A DNA stretch of 20,140 nucleotides from Basidiobolus meristosporus CBS 931.73 (taxonomy: Eukaryota; Basidiobolomycota; Basidiobolomycetes; Basidiobolales; Basidiobolaceae): the NCBI GenBank assembly GCA_002104905.1, contig MCFE01001010.1, forward strand, positions 1-20,140, given 5' to 3'. The translations under genes were made by a program, and so were the position numbers. The notes below the pieces were generated by a model, which made no database searches, was not told where the DNA came from, and saw only the letters and a list, made by a program, of their open reading frames with translations. Positions 18,399 through 20,140 of the stretch are shown in pieces. Numbering within the stretch: position 1 is the stretch's first letter; every line of letters starts with the position of its first letter.

Positions 18399-18875
18399 GC
18401 AAATAAAAAGTGGTGGTTCTACAGTGGAATATATGAACTGCACAAGGGGAGGTAGAAAAAGTAAATATCATCTGGTAAATTTGTATGGTAGCATTATAAA
18501 GAACAAGCAGTAGGCCGTCATACTGCTGATAGAATGCCATCAGAGTTATGCTGTGAGGCTGTCATAAAACCATCAAGTTTCTTGCCATATAGGGCAATTG
18601 GATGTCCTGGCCAACTGGATTTATTTAAAATAGCTACAGAGTGCTGAAAGACCACAACAATACTATGCAAATATTGCCACAGCACCAATAAAGATCATCA
18701 AGTTTTATCCCTTTATTTGGTTGTAAAACTAGCAAAACACCATCATGATCCTGTTATAAGATCAGCAGGAGGGTCACTAATTCCAAGCTGCTGTTTTTAT
18801 GGCAGTCTCTAAACGGGATCTTGATGGCTGATCTGTATCGGATCCACCTGTAGGACCAAATTATTTTTCATAGGG
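18399..18875. repeat. CACTA right subterminal region with an imperfect hairpin
   Basis: There are no coding motifs. Near the end GATCC (18747-18751) and GATCAGC (18760-18766) are mirrored by GCTGATC (18827-18833) and GGATC (18840-18844), giving an imperfect hairpin just inside the terminus. The first arm also resembles the inner part of the left terminus of the second copy (GATCCTGT, then ATTCCAAG). The region ends in TTATTTTTCATAGGG. Subterminal motifs in both orientations are usual transposase-binding sites in CACTA elements. Confidence 0.6.
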
Positions 18876-18878
18876 CAC

Positions 18879-19556
18879 CTTACAGAGGGTATGAATGACT
18901 TAGATCAAGCTTGGAATACTAGGCTCCAAAGCTCCAGTAAACTTCCATATCCCAGAGTGTTCAGTAACAGGTTCCATGTCAGGAGTATTTTGGATACCTT
19001 CCCAGTCAGTATCATTAGACCTTCTAGAGGGCACAGGCTCTTTTATTCTGGCAAATACAAGGCACACTATTTGTAGTTTCTAGTACTTTCCAACCTTAAG
19101 GGTAACATCATTGGGTTTAGTGGGACATTTGCTGGAAGTAGGCATTACAAAACACTGTGGATAGGGAATTATTTGGAATTCAGTAGATGGGAGAAATGGA
19201 TGGCAGATTTAGCTTATATAGGAGAGGATTGTCAGAGATTATGGTGTATAACAGCTCATAGGAAGCCAAGAAATGGAGTGCTTAGCAGGCAGTAGAGGTT
19301 TTACAATGAGATATTTAGTCATTTCAGGGTGAGAGTAGAGCATACATTTGGATATCTCAAGAGATTCAGCTTATCAATGGGTGAATACAGTGGAAAGTCA
19401 TATGCAGGAGATAAAGGCAGAATAGGCAAAATAGTTAAGATACTTATTAATGCACATCATATTCATACAAGAAGTCATTTACTGAGAGTAATGTGTCTGG
19501 AGAATTATGAGACATATATGAAGATAGAAAAGCACTGTTCTGAGCAGCATCAGTAA
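18879..19556 (+). pseudogene. PIF/Harbinger-like DDE transposase
   Basis: One plus-strand frame runs from ATG 18891 to a TAA after 19553, with only two internal stops (TAG at 19074-19076 and TAG at 19293-19295). Numbering from that ATG, the candidate triad is D35 (SILDTFPVSIIRPSRG, matching vDat..pI.rP), D106 (WMADLAYIGED) and E150 (RVRVEHTFGYLKRF). FYSGKYKAHYL, GNIIGFSGTFAGSRHYKTLW and CITAHRKPRNGVLS also fit the DDE_Tnp_4/HARBI1-type endonuclease, which cuts and pastes short-TIR DNA transposons. HDSR-like sequence reads RHYK here. Its N-terminal domain is absent on this side; it may lie left of the CACTA insertion, before 14089. No Harbinger termini were identified. Confidence 0.8.
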
Positions 19557-19702
19557 GATTGTGTATCCCACCATTGGCATAATGGTAGAAATTAGAGTGC
19601 TAGATTGGTCCAACACTTTATACAGGCTGGCACTATGTGGCACAATCCAACATAACAAGTCTAATATGTAATCCATATAGCCCACACGGGATATTGTTAT
19701 GT

Positions 19703-20140
19703 ACCTATGAAAATTATTGTGATGATCCTGTCAAATGGCCATCATGGATTCCAAGTCCTGTGACTAAGAGGTATTGATTCCATTAGGACACTGTGGAATG
19801 ACTGTCAAGAAATAATTGCACCCCAGATATCATAAAAATTGGTCAAAATTTCTCATCACAACATTACAAAAGTGGCTTTTTGATTGGTTCTTTGCTAATT
19901 TCTCACTTTCAAATCCCAGATACTCTTTCACCTCCTACGCTTGAGTGCATTGATTGGCTATTGCCTTTTTTTCACACTCCTTACTACCTGACTCAATTGT
20001 TTCTCTTACTTTTCATGCATACAAATTGTTTTTATTTCCATTGAAACTTCAGTTGTACCTCAATTGCCACCTGAATTGACCTATCCAAGTCCCTATTCCC
20101 TACACTAACAGTAAGTCCAGCCTTACACTCAACAAGTAAC
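19703..20140. mobile_element. Left end of a second CACTA-type copy (runs off the window)
   Basis: ACCTATGAAAATTATTGTG begins a block that follows 14090-14529 collinearly to the last base, in the same orientation. The window ends just before the position corresponding to the accessory-gene stop codon (14534). Its gene should therefore begin immediately outside the right edge, on the minus strand. The 146 bp between the Harbinger-like frame and this terminus hold no gene. Confidence 0.85.

Larger units (their letters stand above)
14090..18875 (+). mobile_element. CACTA-type DNA transposon (4.8 kb, degenerate)
   Basis: The left end is CACTATGAAAAAAGTATTG and the right end, read inverted, is CCCTATGAAAAATAATTTGG. 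The inverted right end agrees with the left end of the second copy at 19703 in CCTATGAAAA, GATCC, GCCATCA and GAT.CC. The three flanking bases are CAC on both sides (14087-14089 and 18876-18878), the 3-bp duplication typical of CACTA elements. Inside are a minus-strand accessory gene, a ~280-bp divergent promoter interval and a Tnp2-like plus-strand gene. The Tnp2 catalytic middle is deleted and all genes carry stops, so it cannot move by itself. Strand is given by the Tnp2-like gene. Confidence 0.78.

Noticed and set aside
19570-19645. tRNA-like start (TGGCATAATGGTAGA resembles a D-arm)
   Set aside because: No acceptor-stem pairing, no anticodon arm and no GGTTCGA-type T-arm follow at the right distance.

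Overview
The window is a gene-poor, transposon-dense stretch of an AT-rich eukaryotic genome. It is most likely fungal and probably from a basidiomycete. The reasons are a chromodomain-bearing Ty3/gypsy element, Ty1/copia relics, and a CACTA-type element whose Tnp2-like protein carries a conserved block (iHaLLHla...GP.W..W.FPMEr.CG) that I associate with basidiomycete Tnp2 transposases. I see no convincing host gene, rRNA, tRNA or CRISPR array. The host assignment is inference.

Layout. 1-1858 (minus strand) is a Ty1/copia relic: gag zinc knuckle, protease, an integrase lacking most of its catalytic core, and the start of reverse transcriptase, running off the left edge. A 526-bp solo LTR with a perfect 5-bp target duplication (1859-2384) sits in its gag region. 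2540-3693 (plus) is a fragment of the CACTA-type element found again further right; it abuts a copia RNase H tail (3697-3925). 4213-5446 and 12918-13338 (minus) are the two halves of a second copia-type gag-protease relic. They were split by a complete 7.46-kb Ty3/gypsy chromovirus (5452-12912) flanked by the 5-bp duplication TCTTC. Two LTR-like insertions of another family (7415-8215 and 9098-10168), each ending TG...CA with 4-bp duplications, interrupt the chromovirus RNase H and RT.

14090-18875 is a CACTA-type DNA transposon. It has related inverted ends, a 3-bp CAC duplication, a minus-strand accessory gene of unknown function, and a divergently oriented Tnp2-like gene whose middle is deleted. 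To its right is a PIF/Harbinger-like DDE transposase pseudogene (18879-19556). The left end of a second CACTA copy begins at about 19703 and runs off the window.

History and function. The order can be read from nesting: copia relics first, then the chromovirus and the solo LTR of the same LTR family, then the second LTR family into the chromovirus. Nothing appears to encode an intact autonomous element. The chromovirus is closest: gag and pol overlap by ATGA, and most of pol lies in long frames broken by single stops. The most unusual items are the CACTA accessory gene, present in two copies here plus a 3'-flank-only copy at the right edge, and the chromovirus leader, which resembles the first ~420 bp of the other LTR family and suggests a chimeric element.
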